Source: Acidimicrobiales bacterium (lineage in GTDB: Bacteria > Actinomycetota > Acidimicrobiia > Acidimicrobiales > Acidimicrobilacustridaceae). From it: DNA of 5,909 nt. The stretch's first letter is position 1, and every line of letters begins with the position of its first letter. The position numbers were made by a program, and so were the translations under genes. Below are positions 5,028 through 5,909 of the stretch, in pieces. The notes under the pieces are model-generated. The model searched no databases, was not told the origin of the DNA, and was given only the letters and a program-made list of their open reading frames with translations. The stretch lies in NCBI GenBank assembly GCA_023264135.1, contig JALQSZ010000097.1, positions 1 through 5,909 of the forward strand, read 5' to 3'.

Positions 5028-5909
5028 ATGCTTACTGCGCCCGCCACCTTGACGACCCCCACGAAACTTCGTGCCCGCAATCTGGGTCGAGTCGCCATTG
5101 GCGGCAGCCTGCTCGCCGCGAGCGGCGGCGGAACGCTGGCCCTCCTTCAGTCGCCCGCTTCGGCAACCGGTGCGACTTTCACGGTCACCAACACCAACGA
5201 CTCCGGCGCTGGCAGTCTGCGGGCGGCAATCACCAGCGCAAACGCCGATTCAGTCTCCGACACGATCGTGTTTGACCCAAGCGTGTTCGATGGCATCACA
5301 CCGCGAACAATCAATCTTGTAACGCGACTTGAGGTGACTGAAGCAGTCAGCATCGTCGGCCCTGGCGCAAACGCTCTCTCGATTAACGGTGGCGGAACGA
5401 ACCAAGTCTTCTACTTCTACTCGCATGGTTCGGGTGCTGCCTCATTATCCGGAGTGACAATCACGAATGCCGGAAACGCGTCGGCGATCGTGGTGTGGGA
5501 CACCGACTTCACCCTTGACAACGTGACGATCACGGGATCGAACGTTGTTGATTCCACTCTCAACTTCATCGACAACGCGTCGGTTGGCGGAAGTTCCACT
5601 CTTACCGTTTCCAACAGCACCTTCACCAACAACACGACCGCAGGCAACGTCAACAATGCAGGCGGCGCTATTTGCGCCGGCAATGACACCAACTCAACTA
5701 TCAACATCTCCAATTCGACGTTCACGAACAACACCAATCAAACGAGCCCCGGTGGCGCACTTGGGCTACGTGGCACCGGCAATGTCACCATCACCGGTTC
5801 GACATTCACTGGCAACTCGAGCACACAGAGCAATCCGGGAGCCGGTGCAATCTTCGTCGCCAGTAGCGGAAATTTCTCCATGAGTAACTCCACGCTGGAT
5901 ACCAACCAT
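5028..5909 (+). CDS. Secreted parallel beta-helix protein with Pmp-like repeats, 3' end beyond window
   Basis: An open frame of 294 codons with no stop before the window edge, so the C-terminus is missing. Residues 1-46 look like a Sec signal: basic n-region (KLRARNLGR), small/hydrophobic h-region (about 22-40) and SPASA with likely cleavage after Ala46. Next comes TNTNDSGAGSLRAAI (54-68), the N-terminal cap typical of CSLREAI/choice-of-anchor-type beta-helix proteins, with IVFDPSVF and SIVGPGANALSI completing the first coils. From about residue 140 the protein is built of short T/N/S/G-rich beta coils ending in Pmp-like units. The predicted form is an extracellular right-handed beta-helix, used in such families for adhesion or polysaccharide contact; no enzyme site is visible. 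The start at 5028 has only a weak TGGA nine bases upstream. An in-frame ATG at 4947 would add 27 residues but lacks a ribosome binding site and places a Cys/Arg-rich stretch before the signal peptide. Confidence 0.85.
   Translation, partial: MLTAPATLTTPTKLRARNLGRVAIGGSLLAASGGGTLALLQSPASATGATFTVTNTNDSGAGSLRAAITSANADSVSDTIVFDPSVFDGITPRTINLVTRLEVTEAVSIVGPGANALSINGGGTNQVFYFYSHGSGAASLSGVTITNAGNASAIVVWDTDFTLDNVTITGSNVVDSTLNFIDNASVGGSSTLTVSNSTFTNNTTAGNVNNAGGAICAGNDTNSTINISNSTFTNNTNQTSPGGALGLRGTGNVTITGSTFTGNSSTQSNPGAGAIFVASSGNFSMSNSTLDTNH
5613..5909 (+). repeat. Pmp-like protein repeats (NSTFTNN / GGAI units) in the beta-helix protein
   Basis: From residue 196 the motif NSTFTNN recurs in diverged form: NSTFTNN (196-202), NSTFTNN (229-235), GSTFTGN (257-263) and NSTLDTN (287-293), with periods of 33, 28 and 30 residues. 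Between them lie GGAI (212-215), GGAL (242-245) and GAGAI (271-275). FxxN and GGA[I/L/V] are the hallmarks of chlamydial-type polymorphic membrane protein repeats, also common in large bacterial beta-helix proteins. The repeats continue to the window edge, so the array is probably longer. At the DNA level the copies have diverged. Confidence 0.7.

Noticed and set aside
5545..5883. Plus-strand 112-codon frame and the minus-strand 106-codon frame at 5417-5737 inside the beta-helix gene.
   Set aside because: Both lie out of frame with the beta-helix gene, whose signal peptide and periodic repeats are clear. They are by-products of its repetitive T/N/S codons.

Overview
The window holds two large, divergently oriented genes for exported surface proteins, separated by a regulatory gap of about 317 bases. 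Hand counts give roughly 59-62% G+C. The long lipoprotein, its A/V/G/T-rich composition and the Sec signal sequences suggest an actinobacterium, perhaps of the Acidimicrobiia (Ilumatobacter-like) type. That placement is an inference from style; there is no rRNA or other taxonomic marker here.

Layout: positions 1-93 are a short non-coding stretch downstream of the first gene, with one weak terminator-like hairpin. Positions 94-4710 (minus strand) are one complete 1538-residue RHS/YD-repeat protein. In order it has a lipoprotein signal peptide (Cys34), a Ser/Asn/Gly linker, a probable beta-sandwich module, scattered YD repeats, an inserted PA14-like domain, more YD repeats, the conserved RHS-associated core (about residues 1276-1320) and a 218-residue C-terminal tail that I do not recognise. 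The tail has three Gly-rich hydrophobic segments, a basic proline-rich linker and a Met-rich end without aromatic residues.

Positions 4711-5027 are the divergent intergenic region. It contains a tandem 18-base duplication that copies the RHS gene's Shine-Dalgarno and start codon, a weak promoter candidate, and two palindromes, one on each gene's side. Positions 5028-5909 (plus strand) are the first 294 codons of a secreted parallel beta-helix protein with Pmp-like repeats, cut by the window edge.

Taken together this looks like a surface or adhesion/contact locus: a lipid-anchored RHS protein with a putative carbohydrate-binding PA14 domain next to a secreted beta-helix protein. Whether the RHS tail is a toxin cannot be decided from the sequence, and no immunity gene is visible in the 93 bases downstream. 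No RNA genes, CRISPR arrays, insertion sequences or phage genes are seen.
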